Shown: piece after piece, positions 26,101-41,181 of the stretch
How the letters are laid out: every line of letters starts with the position of its first letter
Position numbering within the stretch: the stretch's first letter is position 1
Assembly: GCA_038501195.1 (NCBI GenBank)
Contig: JBBPUQ010000005.1
Span: forward strand, 992,001 to 1,056,000
Reading direction: 5' to 3'
Source: Nemania diffusa
Taxonomy: Eukaryota > Ascomycota > Sordariomycetes > Xylariales > Xylariaceae
Length of the DNA stretch: 64,000 bases
Translations under genes and position numbers: made by a program
Notes under the pieces: model-generated
Told to the model about the DNA's origin: nothing
The model's input: only the letters and a program-made list of their open reading frames with translations
Database searches by the model: none

Positions 26101-29100
26101 TTTAATTAATAAAAAAAAAATAGTTAAATTAATAAAAAGCTATTTTATTTATATATATTAAAAATTTTTAACTTTTTATATTTATAATGTTTTAAATATT
26201 TTTATAAATATAATATATATTAACTTTTAAATTAAAAATTTTGTTTTTTATTGTTAATATTAAACTATTAAATTAATAAAAAGTAAATTTAATATATAAA
26301 ATATAAAAAAAAAATTACAAAATAACTAAATATTAACTTTATATATTATTAAAAAATTTATTAATTTTATTATAATAGTATTTTATATAAAATTTTTATT
26401 ATTTAAATTTTGTTTTTTTTTTAAATATTTAAAAGTTTTTAATTATTTTATAATTTAATAATTATAGCTTTAAACTTTTTAATTTTTAATTAAGCTATTA
26501 TTTATTTAATAATTAGTTTTTTTTTTATTATTATTTATATTTAAAGTTTTATTTAAATTATTTATTAATTTAAAATTATTAATAACTTTTTTTATAATTT
26601 ATATATTTTTATATATATTTATAAATAATTAATAACTTTTATTATTTTTAATAAATTTTTTAAGTTTATTTATATAAAAAATATTTTTAAATTTAATATT
26701 ATTTATATTTTTAAATTTATATTTATTTTTTTTAAAATTTTTTTTAATTTAATAAAAGCTATTTTATTTATAAAATAGTTTTTTACTATTATTTATATTA
26801 ATTTTAAACTTTTTATTATATAAAAATATTAATATATTTATTTATAAATAATTTTTAATTTTATAAATATTATATTAATTTTTAACTTTTATTTGCTTTT
26901 ATTTTTTTTAAATAATAATTTAATAAATTTTGTTAATATTTTTTTATTAATACTTTAATTAATAAATTTATATAATAATTATATTTTTAATACTTTTAAT
27001 TTTATTTTAATTTAAAATTTTTTATAAAAAAATAATATTTTTAATAAATATAAAAAATAAGTTTTTATAAATTAATTTATATATATTATATTTATAATAT
27101 TTAATAAAAATATAATTAAATTAAATAATTATATTTAAATAATTTATTTAGTTTTTTTTAATATTTTATATTAATTTTATTAAGTTTATTTTTAAAAAAA
27201 TATGTTTTTTTTTAATAAACTTTTGTAATTATAAATAATATATTAAACTAAAAATTAATTTATACTTTATTTTTATAATAGTTTTTTTAATTTTTTTTTT
27301 AAACTTTAAACTATTGTTATATTTTAATTTAATTAAAATATTATATTATTTAAAAATTTTGTAGTTTAAAAATTTATAAATATTTTTAATAGTTTAATTT
27401 TTTAAAGCTTTAGTTTTAATATATTTTAAAAATTTACAATAAATTTTAATAATATATTTTTTTTTATTTTATAAAAGTATTATTTAAATATTTATAATTT
27501 AAAAAATTAAAAAATTTATAAATATATTTTAATAGTATTTTTTTTTAAATTTATTTTTTTAAAATTTTTAATATATAATATATAATTTAATTGTTTTATA
27601 AATATTATTATAAAGTTTTTTTTAATAATATTATTAAATAATTTATTAAATAGTTTTTTTTTTTTTTTAATATATAAAACTATTATAATAAATTTATATT
27701 ATTTATTTTTAAAACTTTTTAATATTTAATATTTAATAAAATAAATATTTTAAAGTTGTTTTTTTTTATAGTTTATTATTTTAAAAAAAATTTTTTATAG
27801 CTTGTTTTATAAAACTAGTTTTATATTAAATATTAGTTATTTTTAAAAAATATTATAAACTAGTTAAAAAATAAATTATAATAAAACTTTATTAACTTTA
27901 TTTTTTTATAAATTTAAATATTATTTTATATAATTTTATATTTTTTAATAAATAATATTTATATTGTTTTATATTTTTTATATTAATTAAAGCTGCATTT
28001 ATAAACTAAGTTTTTTTTTTTTTTACTATTAAAGTTAAACTGTAGTTTTTTTAAAAATTTTATTAATTTAATAATATAAAATTATTAATATAAATTTATA
28101 TAATATTAAATTAAATGTTAATAAAATTATCAATATTGCTTTTTTATTTGTTATTTTTTTTATTTAAAAGTTTTAATAGCTTTTTTAATAAATTATTTAT
28201 TATAATATACTTTTTTTTAATAATATAATATATTTTAAAATTAAATATTTTAATATAAACAATTTATTATATTAAAGTTATATTAAATAAAATAAAAAAG
28301 CTATTATTAAATTAAACTATTAATATTTTAATATTAATTTTTAAATAAAAACAAACTTTATAAAAATAATTATATAAATATTTTAGTATTTTTATTATAG
28401 CTAAATATTTTTTTTTAATAGTATTATAGTTTAATTTTAAGCTTTTTTAATATTTTTAATTATATTAAACTAGTTTAATTATATTATTAATTAATTAAGT
28501 TAAAATAAATTTTTATTTTTTATTAAAAACGTTTGTTTTAATTTATATAAAGCTACTTTTATAATTAATTATATTAAAAATAAAAATATAAACTAAAACA
28601 TTTTTAAAAGTTTATATAGTTTTATATTAAACTAGTTTTTATATAAAAGCAATATTTTTTTAAATTAATATAATTAAAAATAAAACAATAATTAAATAAT
28701 TTTTAATTTAAATATAATAATCTATTATAACATTTAAAAAAAACTTTATATATAAAAAAATAATATATTTAAGTTATTTTATAATTTTAATTATTTTAGT
28801 TTTTATTAATTTTTAGTTATAAATATTATATATATAACTTATAACTTTTATTAAAAATTAATATTATTTATTTTTAATATTATTAATAGTTAAACTAGTT
28901 AATTTAAAATTAAATAATATAGTATTAATATTTTTAATATATTTTATTATAAATTATTAAATATTTAAAATAATTTTTTAATTTTTATAGTAAATAATAA
29001 AACTTTTAATAACAATATTATTAAAAAAAAATTTATATTTATAAAATAAAATATTATATAAAATTTTTAATAAAACTTTTAAAAAATAAACAACAAAGTT

Positions 29101-32100
29101 AATATAATTTTAAAATAAAATAATTATTTATAAAATTTTTAAAAATATAAAAAAAACAATATATATATAATTATATTTATTTAAAAATATTTAGTTATAT
29201 TTAAAAAATAAATTAATAATTAATAAAATTTTATATATAGTAAAATTTTTAATAAATTTATTATAACTTTTAAAAAAACTAATATTTTTTATAAAAATAT
29301 TATTTAATTTAATAATTAAATTAATTAACTAAAGTTTTTTATTTATTTTTTTAATAATAAATCAAATATTAAAATAAAAAAAGTAAAATTTTTTTAATAT
29401 TTTATTTTTTAATTATATTTTAAATATTTTAATAATTTTTTTTTTTAATAAATTAAAAATTAAAATTTTTTTTATTTATTAAATTTTATAAAAAATTATT
29501 TTAATTATATATAAAAGTACAACTTTATTTTTAAGTTTATTTATTTTTAAAAAGTTTTAAGCTAATATTATTTTTTATTTAAATAAAGTTTTTAATAATA
29601 TTGTTTTTTTTAGTTTTATAAGTTTTATATTTTTTAAATTTTTTATAAATTTCTGTATTTTTTTTAATATTAATTTAATATTTTTTGCTATTTTAATAAA
29701 TTTAAGTTAAATTTAAATAAATATTTTTAAAAGTAAAAATTAAATAAATAAATTATAATTTAAAAATTTTAATTTTTTTAATATTAATATAAATATTAAT
29801 TAGTTAATATAATTGTCGCTTTTTTATAAAATATTAAAATTAATATTTTAAAAATATATATTATTAATATATAATTTTTAATTATATATATATTTATTTA
29901 AATTAAATAATTTTTTTTTTTTTTAATTAATTAGTACTTTTTTTTTTAGTGTTAATTTTTTTTAATTGTAAAATTTTAATAATATAAATTTATTAAATAA
30001 AATATTATTTTAAAAATTTATTTTTTTCGCTTTATTTTTATATATTATATTAATATTAAAAATATTATTTTTTAAAATATTAATATTATAATTAATAAAT
30101 TTATTTTATATAGTTTATAGTTTTATTATTTTAACTTTTTATAAAATTATTTAAATTGTTGTTTTTATAATATTAATAAAATTTTTATTTAAAAAATTTA
30201 TTAAAATTTTTTTATTATTATTAAAATTAAAATTTTTAAAATATATAAAATTATTAAAATTAATATTTTTTTTATATAAATTATTATTTAAAGTTATATA
30301 AAAACTTTTTAAAGTTAATAATAAAAAGTTAAATAATATATAATTTTTTAATAATAATTATTATTTATTTATTTAATAAAATAATATTTTATATTTATTT
30401 ATATAAAGATTTAGTTAATTTTTATAAAAATTAATAATAAATTAATTTATAACTTATAAAAAATTTTTTTTATTATTTATTTAATTTTTTAATAAATAAA
30501 TAATATTTAATTTTTTAATATATTAATAATATTAGTAATATTAATATAAGAGTTTTTTTTTAATAAAAAAATAAAAACAAAAATATAAATATTATTAAAT
30601 TATATATTATATATATAATATTTTTTATTATAATATAAAAACATTTATATATATATAATAAAATTTATATTTAATAAAAATAAAAAAGTTATATTTTTTA
30701 ATTTAATAATATATAAAATTAAATTAATATTTTTTTTTATTAAATAAATTTAAGTTTTAATAACTTTTTTATAAATAATATAAAATAACTTTTTAATAAA
30801 CTTTTTTTAAATTAAATTAGTTTTTTATATTAATAATTAATATTTAATAATATATTTATTTATTAAAATATTTAATTAAATTTTAATATTAATAATTATA
30901 ATAATAAATTTATTAATATTATTATAATTTATAATTACTGTAAATTTAAAATAAAATTTAATAAAGTTTTTAATTATTTTTAAAAATGTAAATATTAAAT
31001 AAATTATAATTATTAATATTTTTTAAAAAAATTTTTAATTTATATATAATTAATTTAATTTTATTATTATAACTATAATATATAAATAATTAAATTTATT
31101 AATATTATTATTAAAATTTAATATTTTAGTTTTTAAAGTAATTTTAACTATATTTAATTTTTAATTTTAATAATTTATTTATATAAATATAAAAAAGTTT
31201 TATTAATTTAAATTAAATAAAACTATTATTATTATATTTATAAAAAAATTTTTATTAAATTATAAATTAATAAAATATAAAATTTTATTTAATAAAATAT
31301 TAATTATTTTAATTTTTGAACTTTTTAAGTTTTAATATAATTGTTTAATTTTTTATAATAAAATTTTAATAAATTTAAAAGTTTTTATAACTATATTTTT
31401 AATTATAAAGTTTATTTTTTTATTAAATATATTTTTAATTTTTTTAAATTAAATATATTTAATTAATTTTTATATATTTTTAATAAAAAAAATAAATATT
31501 ATATTAAATATTTTAAAGTTTTTTTAATTAAATTTTATATTTATTTTAATAAAGTTTTAAATTTAATTAATTATATTATTATTTTAAATTAATAAAATAT
31601 TTTAATTAATATTAATAATATTATTATTATTGCTTTTTTTTTATTTAAATAGTTTTATATATTTAATAATAGCTATATTAGCTTATAAAATATTAATATT
31701 TAAAAAATTTTTATTAAAAATATATTTAATATATTTTTTAATATTATTTTTATTATAATATATAGTTTAAAAATATTTATTTAATAAACTTTTATTTATA
31801 AAATATTTAATTATTATAAAGCTTTTTTTATTTATATATATAATAATATTTATTATATTAATTTTTTTTATTTTTAATAAACTAGATTTTATATTTATAA
31901 TATTAATTATTTAAAAGTTATATAAAATTATAACTATTAATAAAGTTTAATTAATTTTTTTAGTTTAATAATTATAATATTTTTATTTAAATTTTTTATT
32001 AAATTTAATAATTTTTTTAAATATAAGCTAATAATATATTTTTTAAATTAAATAAATATTTTTATTAAAACAAAAAATATAAATTTATTTAAAAGTTTTT

Positions 32101-33795
32101 TTAATAATATTTTTGCTGTTTTTTTTAACTATTTATATTATATTTAAAAAAAGCAATAAAATTTTTTATAAAATTAAAAAAACTTTATTTTTTAAATATT
32201 TTTTTTAATTATAATAAATAATATTTTTTTCATTTATTATTTATATTTATTTATAATTTTTAAAATAATATTTTAATTTATTATAAATATAATAGTTAAT
32301 ATTATTTAAACTTTAGTTTATTTTATATTTTTTTTAATTTAATTGTTTTTTATTACTTTTTAATTTAAAACTAGTTATAATAAAAATATTTAAAATTAAA
32401 TCAATAAATAAAACTTTTTATAATTAAAAATTTAACTGTTATAATAAAAAAACTATTTATATAATTATATAATAAAAATATTTAAAAAAAATATTTAGCT
32501 ATTTTAATTTTAAAAAATAATAAACTAAAAAAAAACTAGTTTATTTTTAATTTTAGTTTTTTTTTTATTAGTTTTATTTTTTAAATTATAATTTTTATTT
32601 TTTTTAATTATTTTATAATAAAGTCGACTTTATTATTAAATTAATTTTTAAATATAATAATAAGTTTTTTTTGCTATAAAGTTATAAATTTATTATTTAT
32701 TATAACTTATTATTAAAACTAAATAATTTAAAATAATATTTAAATTATAAAAAATATTAAAATATAATAGTTTTATTAAAAAAGTTATTAATTATATAAA
32801 TTTTTATTATATATATATTATATAGCTTTTATATTTTTAGTTTTAATATTATAATAATTTAATTTAAATATTATAATAATTTATTTTATTAATTTAAGCT
32901 ATAACTAATTATAAACTATAATATATAAAAAGTTATAGTTTATTTAAAAATTAGTTATAATATATTTTAATATAAACTTTTTAATATTTTTAAATAATTT
33001 ATAAATAAAAGTTTTATTATTAAAAGTTTTTTTTGTTTTTTTTATTTTTTTTATAAAAATATAATATTTTTTAAAATATAACTTTATATTTTTAATAATA
33101 TTTTTGTTTAGTTTTAATTTATATTTTTTTAATAAAGTTAATAAAAATATTATTATTTAAAGTTACTATAATTAAATATTAATTTAAATTTTTATTTAAT
33201 TTTTAATTAAATATTAATATTTTTAATATATTTATAAATAATTTTTATTTATTATTTTAATTATATATAAATAAATAATTATTTAATTAAAAATTAAATA
33301 GAAATTTTTTAAGCTATAAATAATATTTTAAACTATTTTAATTAATTAATAATAATATTTTTATTAAATAATAAATAAAAAAATATTTTTAAATTAAAAA
33401 AATTTAATAAAATTATATAAGTAATATTTTTTATATTTTTAATAATTAAAGCTATAATAATTATAATAATAATATTATTATTATTAAATATTTTTATATT
33501 AAAGTTTTAAGTAATAAAATTAAAACTAATATTATTATTAAAATTAAATTAATAAAATATTTTAATAAATTTATTTAAATTTAATAATATAAATATAATA
33601 AAAATATAAATTTATAAAATAATAAATAAAAAAATATTTGATTTAAATAAATATAATAATATTATTAAAGTAATAAATAATTATTTAAATATATATAAAA
33701 TTATAAAGTTAAAAAGTAGCAAAAATATTTAAATATAATAATAGTTTTAAATAGTTTAATAATTATAACTTAATAAATTATTAAAAAATAATAAA
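23200..33795. repeat. Unassigned extreme AT-rich stretch
   Basis: About 10.6 kb with the same composition as the rest of the island. I found neither paired terminal repeats nor a readable fossil domain here. It is probably older or more heavily mutated transposon DNA, possibly the body of the element whose ends are the outer repeats. No gene is supported. Confidence 0.5.
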
Positions 33796-34032
33796 TGTTA
33801 TATAAAGTTTATAAAAAAAGCAAAGCTTTAAGTAATTAAAGTTATATTGTACAAAAAATCTACAGATAAAAAAAAAAAAAAAAAAGTTAGAAATTTTTTT
33901 GTATAAAAATTACTTATATATATATACAAAATAGTTTAAAGCAGCAATAAATAAATTATTTATTTAGCTATATAATAAAACTATTTATTTATTTAAGCAA
34001 TTAATAGTTTTAATATTAATTAATTTATAACT
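33796..34032 (-). repeat. 3' LTR (in element orientation) of the third element
   Basis: About 237 bp. Landmarks shared with 40276-40509: CAAAGCTTTAA, a long A run after ATCTAC, AGTTTAAAGCAGCA, TTATTTATTTAAGCAATTAA. Exact right edge uncertain by 1-3 bases. Confidence 0.78.
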
Positions 34033-36771
34033 ATTTTTTTTTTAAAAAAAATAACTTATTTATAAATTATAAAATTTAAACATACAAGTTTTAATTAAGT
34101 ACTTTTTAACAAAAAAAAAAATCGCTTTAAATATTTATTACATTGTTAATTGCTAAGCTTTTTTTTTATTAAGTTATAATATAACTTTTTTATAATTAAT
34201 ATTATTAAATTTTAATAATAATATATTTTAAATATATTTTTTATATATATATATTTTTTTTTTTTATATAGTTAGCAAGTTGTTATTAATATAGAAGTTT
34301 TTAATAATATTATTTTGTGCTATTTATAACTATTAATTTAGCTTTAAAAAAAGTTTTACTATATTTAAATTGTTATTATAGAAATTTTTTATAATATAAA
34401 GCTATTTTTAAAGTTTTTAATATAATATTATTTATTATTAACATTTTATTTTTTTTAATTAACTTAGTACTATAACTTTTAATAGTATAATTATATTATA
34501 TATATTTTTTTTATTTTAAATTTTTTTTTGTTTTTAAGTTTAAATATTTCATTTTTAAAATTATTGGTTTTTTAGTTTATTAATAAATTATTAAAGTATT
34601 TTTGTAAACAGTTAATATAATATCGATTTATTAATTGTTATAACAATAAAATTTATAATATAAATATATTACTATTTTTTTTTAATATTTTATATATTTA
34701 TTATATTATTAAATAATTAAATTTATTTAAAAGTTTATTAATAATTTAAAATTGTTATTTTTTTAATATAAATATATAATTATTTATATCAAAGTTAAAA
34801 TTACAATATTTTTAGTTAACTTATTTAATTATATAGTTTTAAATATATTTTAAACTTTTTTTAACAAAGTTAACAAATTATATAATTTTTTATATTTTAT
34901 TTTATATATTTATTTGTAGTATTTTTTTAGTTATTAGTAAATTTTTTAGTTTTTTTTAAATTATATAGTTTTTTTAATTAAAATAAAATAATATAAAAAA
35001 CTTTATTTTAATTTTATAAAATAATAGTTTTATTAACTTATAAAGCAGTAAAGTTTATATATAATTTATTATAAAAATTTATTTAAATTAATTATTTTAG
35101 TAATAATTAATATATAATTAAAGTTATTAATTTAAATATTCATTTATAATTTTAACTTGTTTAATAGTTTTATAGTAGTTTATAAATATTAAAATATATT
35201 TAATTTTTATAATTTTATATAGTTTATTTATAAATATAAATATAAACTAAAGTTTTTTATTAAATATTAATATAATTAATATTTTAAAAACTTTAAAAAA
35301 ACTTTTATAATATATTTATATAATATTTTTTATAATTGCTTTTATAATATAAAATATAGTTTATATTTTTTTTTTTAATTAGTTTATTATAATTAATATA
35401 TTATTAAAACTATATTTGTTTTTAAATATTTATTTAAAATTAACAACTAAGTATTTTTATATACAATTTAAAATAAAAAATAATATAAATTTACTAAATA
35501 TTTTATTATATAAAACTTTTATAAAATAGCATTTTATATAGTTAAAAATATATATATTACAATTGTTTTTAAAATTAAGCTATTAATAATATTTTATAAA
35601 AAGTTTATATATATTTTTTTTTTTTTAAATATATTATAAATATTTTATTATATACTTTTTAAATAAGTTAAATATAAAAATATAAAAAGTTAAAAATTAT
35701 AAATTTTTTATTAAAAATAATTAAACTATTAATTATTTACTATAAGTTATTTTTATTAAAAATAGTTTTTTTGTAATATATTTTTATACTAAAGTTTTTT
35801 TTATTTTTTTTAAGTATTTTTGTAATTAATTAAAAACTTAATAAAGTTTTTATATTTTTTTATAGTTTTATAATAAATAGTTCGATTTATTTAATTATTT
35901 ATATAAATATATTATATATTAAATTATTTATTAGTTAAAAAATTATTAAATATTTTTATACTTTTTTTTTTTTTTTTATATAACAAAGTTTTTATATTTT
36001 TTTATTAATATATTAACTAATATATTTTTTTTTTTAAAAACAATATATAATATAAAAGTTATATTTTATAAATAGTTTAATTTATTTTATTTATTATAAA
36101 TTTAAATATTACTTTTAAAAAAAATATTTTAAAACTTAATAATTAATTATTATTAAAAACAGTTTAAATTGTTTATTAATTAATTTAAGTTATTATTTTT
36201 TAAAAGTTAATAATATTGCAAATATTTTTTTATTAAAAATATTATAATTTAATTTAATATTTTATAAAGTTTTAAAATAATAAACAATTAAATATTAATT
36301 ATTATTGTATTTTTAAAATAATATATTAGCTGCTATATTATCAAAAGTATTTATTTCGATTTTTATAAATAAACTATATTTGTAATATTATAGTATTAAA
36401 TAAAACATTAATATTTCTTTTAATTATATAAAAGCTTAGTTATATTTTTAAGTTTATAAAAAAGCTATATTTTTTTAAATTAGTTATATTATAAAAATAA
36501 CAATTTTATTATAATTTTTAACAAACTTTTTATAAAAGTTATAAAATTTTAAAACAAATTGTACTTTTTTTATAATAATAAAAACTTTTTAATTTTTTAT
36601 TATATTTATTTTAATTAAATTAACTTAAATATTATTTATATTAATAATATATTTTAAAAACTTAGTTTTAATAATATAAAATTTAAATTTTTTTAAATTT
36701 ATTTAAAACTTTATAATATATAATTGTTATAATATTAGTTATATATATTTTTTGTAATTTTTTATATTGTT

Positions 36772-37098
36772 AAAATAAATAAAAATATTGTTAATATATA
36801 TATTACAAAAATTGTTTAAATAATTAAACAGTATATTATTAATATATTTTTAAAATATAATAAACTTATTAATTAAACCGAACAAAAAAACTTTATATTT
36901 AAAAAACTTATAACATATATAAAAAATTATTAAATTTTTTTATTTAAGTTTTATATATATTTAATTAAATATTTATTATATATTTAACTTAATAAATATA
37001 TTAACTTTAAATAGTTATAACAATATTTTTTTAATTAAAAGTAAAAAATATTTTTTTTTTTTTGTTAATTTGTTAAGTTTATAATAATTTATATAAAA
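36772..37098 (-). pseudogene. Fossil Ty3/Gypsy reverse transcriptase in the third element
   Basis: Minus strand 37098-37063 reads FYINYYKLNKLT, which is the family motif FCVDYRKLNKLT after only C-to-T and G-to-A changes (C to Y, V to I, D to N, R to Y). Exactly 300 nt downstream, 36798-36772 reads YINNIFIYF for YVDDILIYS. The spacing equals the usual distance between these motifs, so the two hits support each other. Both catalytic Asp are now Asn. Confidence 0.85.
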
Positions 37099-38537
37099 CT
37101 TTAATTTTTTGCTAAGTTTTTTTATAAATAATATTAGTAATATATAAAAAACATTATTAAATTTAATAAATTTTTTATATAAGTTATTAACTAAATATTT
37201 ATAAATTATTTTTAGTTTGTTTAAAAATATTTTATATAAAAAGCTATATTAAAAGTTGTTAAAAGTTTTATTTTTTATAAACTCGATTTTATAGTTTATT
37301 TTTAATTTATAAAGTAATAAAATATTAAAATCAACTTTATTAAATATATATAATAAATTATAATATTTTTAAAAAATTATTTGCAAAGTTTTTTTTTAAA
37401 AGTTTTTTTTTTTTTTATTAAAAAAGTTTTTTTTTTTGTTTTCAATAAACTTGTTAATTTTATAAAAAGTAGTAATTTATATTTATTATATAAAATTATT
37501 TTAAAAAACTAATATATTAAAAGTAGCTATATTAAAATTAGCTATTTTTATAAATAATTTAGTTTTATATTATTTTAATTTATTTTATTATATTTTATAA
37601 AGTTTTATATTATTTGTTTTTTATTATAATATAATTTTTTTATTTTTTTTTTGAATTTTTTTTTTTTTCATTTTTACTAATTAGCAGAAGTTGTTATTTA
37701 AGTTACGCTATATTTTATTTAGATCTTTTTTAACAAAGTTTAGTTATTTAATAATAAAAATTTAAAATATTATTTGATTTTTTTTAATATTTTTTTACTG
37801 TTATAAATACTTTTGTTTTTTTTTAATAAACTTTATATTTTATTAGTTTATATCGATTTAATATTTTAAACTTTTAAATTATGTTTTTGTTTAATTTATA
37901 CTTAAGTTTTAATCAAAATATTAATTGAAAAAATAATTAAATAAAAATATTATTTAATATTTGTAGCAGTTAAAAAATATATTATATTTTTAAAACTAAA
38001 GTTTTTTAATAATAATTTTATAAATTTGCGAAAATATTACTGCTAAAAATATATTTTTAAAGTTTTTTTTTTATATTTGTAAAAATATTAATAAAATAAC
38101 TTTAATATTTTGTTTTTTTTTTTTATTGTAGCTAAATATAAATTATAAATAAAATTAAATAATAAAAAAAAGATTTAATATTTTTATAATTTTTTTAACA
38201 AATAACACATTTATATTTATATATATATTTATTTTTATATTTTTAAGAAAATTTTCAGTAGTTAATAAAAATCTATTGCTATTTATAATATATATATATA
38301 GTAAAAGCTATTTTTTTAAATATTTATTTATTAAGTTTAATTTATTATTTATAAGATTTTTTTGCGATATTTTTTTTAAGCAAAAGTTTAATTTGCTTAG
38401 AACTATTTTTTTAGCGTTTTTGTTTTTTTAACTTTTTTTATAGTAGCGTTTTTAAAAACTTTTACTTTATTATAAAAGCTAATAAATATAGCTACAATAG
38501 TTTATAGACATATTTTTTTTTTAGTACTATTTAAAAA

Positions 38538-38579
38538 ACAGTTTTTTAATATATGTTTTTTTTATTAGCAGTTAAAGCA
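38538..38579 (-). pseudogene. Fossil Gag CCHC zinc knuckle
   Basis: Minus strand reads CFNC, two stops, KKHILKNC: the Cys-x2-Cys-x4-His-x4-Cys spacing of a retroviral-type zinc knuckle is fully kept. The two TAA codons fit C-to-T changes of CAA or CGA. It lies about 1.7 kb inside the right LTR, where Gag is expected for a minus-oriented element. Confidence 0.75.
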
Positions 38580-40275
38580 TTTATTTTTTTTAGTTAACTT
38601 TAATAGTTTAAAACTATTTAAAAAGTTATAACTTTTTATAACTAGAATTTTATTAGTATTATTATTTATTTTAATATTGTTATTTTTATTATTTCTAGTT
38701 CTGTTTAAAATATTACTGATATTATTACAAATATTATATAAAGCTAATTTAACTATATTATTAAAAAAGATTAATTAATTAGTTTTATATTTAATATTGC
38801 ATTTTTTATTATTTATATATATTTAATAAATTAATTAAATATAAAATTTAATATATTAATTAAATAAAATATTATTATTAAAATATATAAAAAAAGTACT
38901 TAATAATTTATTAAATAGTTTATTTTTAAAGTGTTTTTTTTTACTTTTTTTTTTTTAACTTAGTTTTTTTAATTAAACAAACAAAATTTGTTTTAAAGTT
39001 AAAAAAAATAACAAAAGTATAATTATTGAAATTAAAAAACTTTTATTTTGATTTAAATTTTTTGCTTATATTAATATTTTTATAACTTTTTTTTAAGTAG
39101 TTAAAAAAAACTTTAATAATAATTAGTTAATTAAAATAGCTTTTAATTAAATATAAAAGTAAATATTTAGTAATTTTGCTATTAATATAAGCTTTAATAT
39201 TAGTTATTTTTGCAGCTTTATTAACGAATTAATTTTTGTTAACAATTAGTCGATTTTTTATAATACACAGTTATATTTTAAATTTAATATTATTTTTGTT
39301 TTTATTATTATAGAAAATAGATATAAATATTTTAGCTAATTTGCAAAATTTTCTATTTGTTTAAATAAATCTCGAAGTTCTACTTTTATAAAAAAATAAG
39401 TTAACAATATATTAATTAGTTTTATTTAATAGTTTTTATATACAGTTGTATTTAATAATAGCTACTTTTAACTTTTAAAATAAGTAATTAATAATTTGTT
39501 TAAAATAAAAGTTAAAAATAAATATTTCTTTATTATTTTTTATTAAATAGTTTAGTTATTTTTTTTTATTAACTACAATTTTGCTAAACTTTTTAGTTTA
39601 ATTAACAAAAGTTTTTATATATTAAATAGATAATATAGCTAAATTATATAAATTTTTAGCTTGTTATTAATATGCTATTATTATTAAAAACTTAGCTTTT
39701 ATTTTTTAAAATAGCGTATTAAAATATTTAACTAAATTAATAAAAGCTTTTTTGTTAATTAATTTATTAAATTTAAACTAAGTTTTTTTGCTTAATATAA
39801 TAATAAAAATAAAAAAAAATGCAATTTTATTAAATTTATACAATTTAGTAGTATATTTTTTTAACAAATAGTTAATTTTTTAGTAAAAGTTTTTTTAATT
39901 AAAAATATAATATTTATATATAAAAAAGAGGTTTTAAATCTAGTTATAAAAACTTTTTACTAAAGTAACTAAAATAATTAGTTTATTGTTATTTTTAGCT
40001 TTTATAATAACTAAAATATTTTAGCTAAATTTTTTAAAATATATTTAAATATTAGTTTTTATATAAAAAGTTAAAAAAAGTTACTTATTACTTATAATTG
40101 TAAGTAGTTACAATTTGTTAAAAGTTAAATTAACTTGTTTTTTAGCTTGTTGTTTAAAAACAGTGTACTTTTTAAATGTTAATGTTATAATAGCAACTTA
40201 TTATAATTTAGTTTTTTTTTAAAAAATATTTAAAAATAGTTTTTATACTTTGTAATTTATAAATAATTTATAGAT

Positions 40276-40509
40276 TGTTATATAAAACTTACAAAAAAAA
40301 CAAAGCTTTAAACAATTAAAACTATATTATATAAAAAATCTACAAAAAAAAAAAAAAAAAAAGTTAGGAATTTTCTTGTACAAAAATTATTTATATATAT
40401 ATATAGAGCAGTTTAAAGCAGCAGTAAATAAATCACTTATTTAGCTATATAATAAAGCTATTTATTTATTTAAGCAATTAACAGTTTTAATATTAATTAA
40501 CTTATAACT
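40276..40509 (-). repeat. 5' LTR (in element orientation) of the third element
   Basis: Partner of 33796-34032. Keeps several G and C (TTAGGAATTTTC, AGAGCAGTTT, AAATCACTTATT) lost from the left copy. Confidence 0.78.
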
Positions 40510-41181
40510 ATAAATTTTTTATATTTTAATAAATTAATTTAATTTTTTTATTGTTTTATTAAATAATATAACTAATATTGATTTATTAATAATTAATTTA
40601 TATTTTTATTTATTAATATATTTTTTTAAGTTTAAAATATATTTATATTTTAAAACTATTATTTTATATTAATAATTTATTATTATTATTTATTTATTTA
40701 ACTAATTATAATTTTCATTTTTAATTTATATATTTATAATTATAATATAGTTTTTATAATTTAATATAATAAAACTATATTTTAATTTAATATATTAAAA
40801 TATAATTAATTTTTTTTTGTTTTAATTTTAAAAATATTACTTTTTATATTAAATTTTATATTTAATAATAACTTAATATTAGCTATAATTTTTATAGTAA
40901 TAAAAATAGTTCTAAAAATTTAAACTAAAATATTTAATTTTTAATATAATTAAAATAAAAATATTAAATATTTTTTAGTTTTTATAAATATGTTTTTAAA
41001 ATTATTGCTTTTATTAAAAATTTTATTAATTTAAGTTTTAAAAAGCTAAATATAATAAAAAAAATAATATTAATTTTATTGTTTATAATATTTTATTTTT
41101 GTTTTTTTTTTTTTATTAGCTAAAACTTTGGTTTTAAAATCTAATAGTTGATATAATATAAAGCTTTATTAAAAATATTAA
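40510..41181. repeat. AT-rich flank between the third element and the outer repeat
   Basis: Continues the island; no repeat partner or fossil domain recognised. Confidence 0.5.

Larger units (their letters stand above)
33796..40509 (-). mobile_element. Third Ty3/Gypsy LTR retrotransposon, minus orientation, RIP-inactivated
   Basis: Direct LTRs at about 33796-34032 and 40276-40509, 6480 bp apart, both starting TGTTATATAAA. ATAAA lies immediately before the left copy and again after the right copy, a candidate 5-bp target duplication. Orientation is set by a fossil Gag zinc knuckle (38538-38579) and reverse transcriptase (36772-37098), both on the minus strand and in Gag-then-Pol order from the right LTR. 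A T-tract directly inside the left LTR is an A-tract on the coding strand, where the polypurine tract should be. About 6.7 kb long; no intact frame. Confidence 0.82.
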
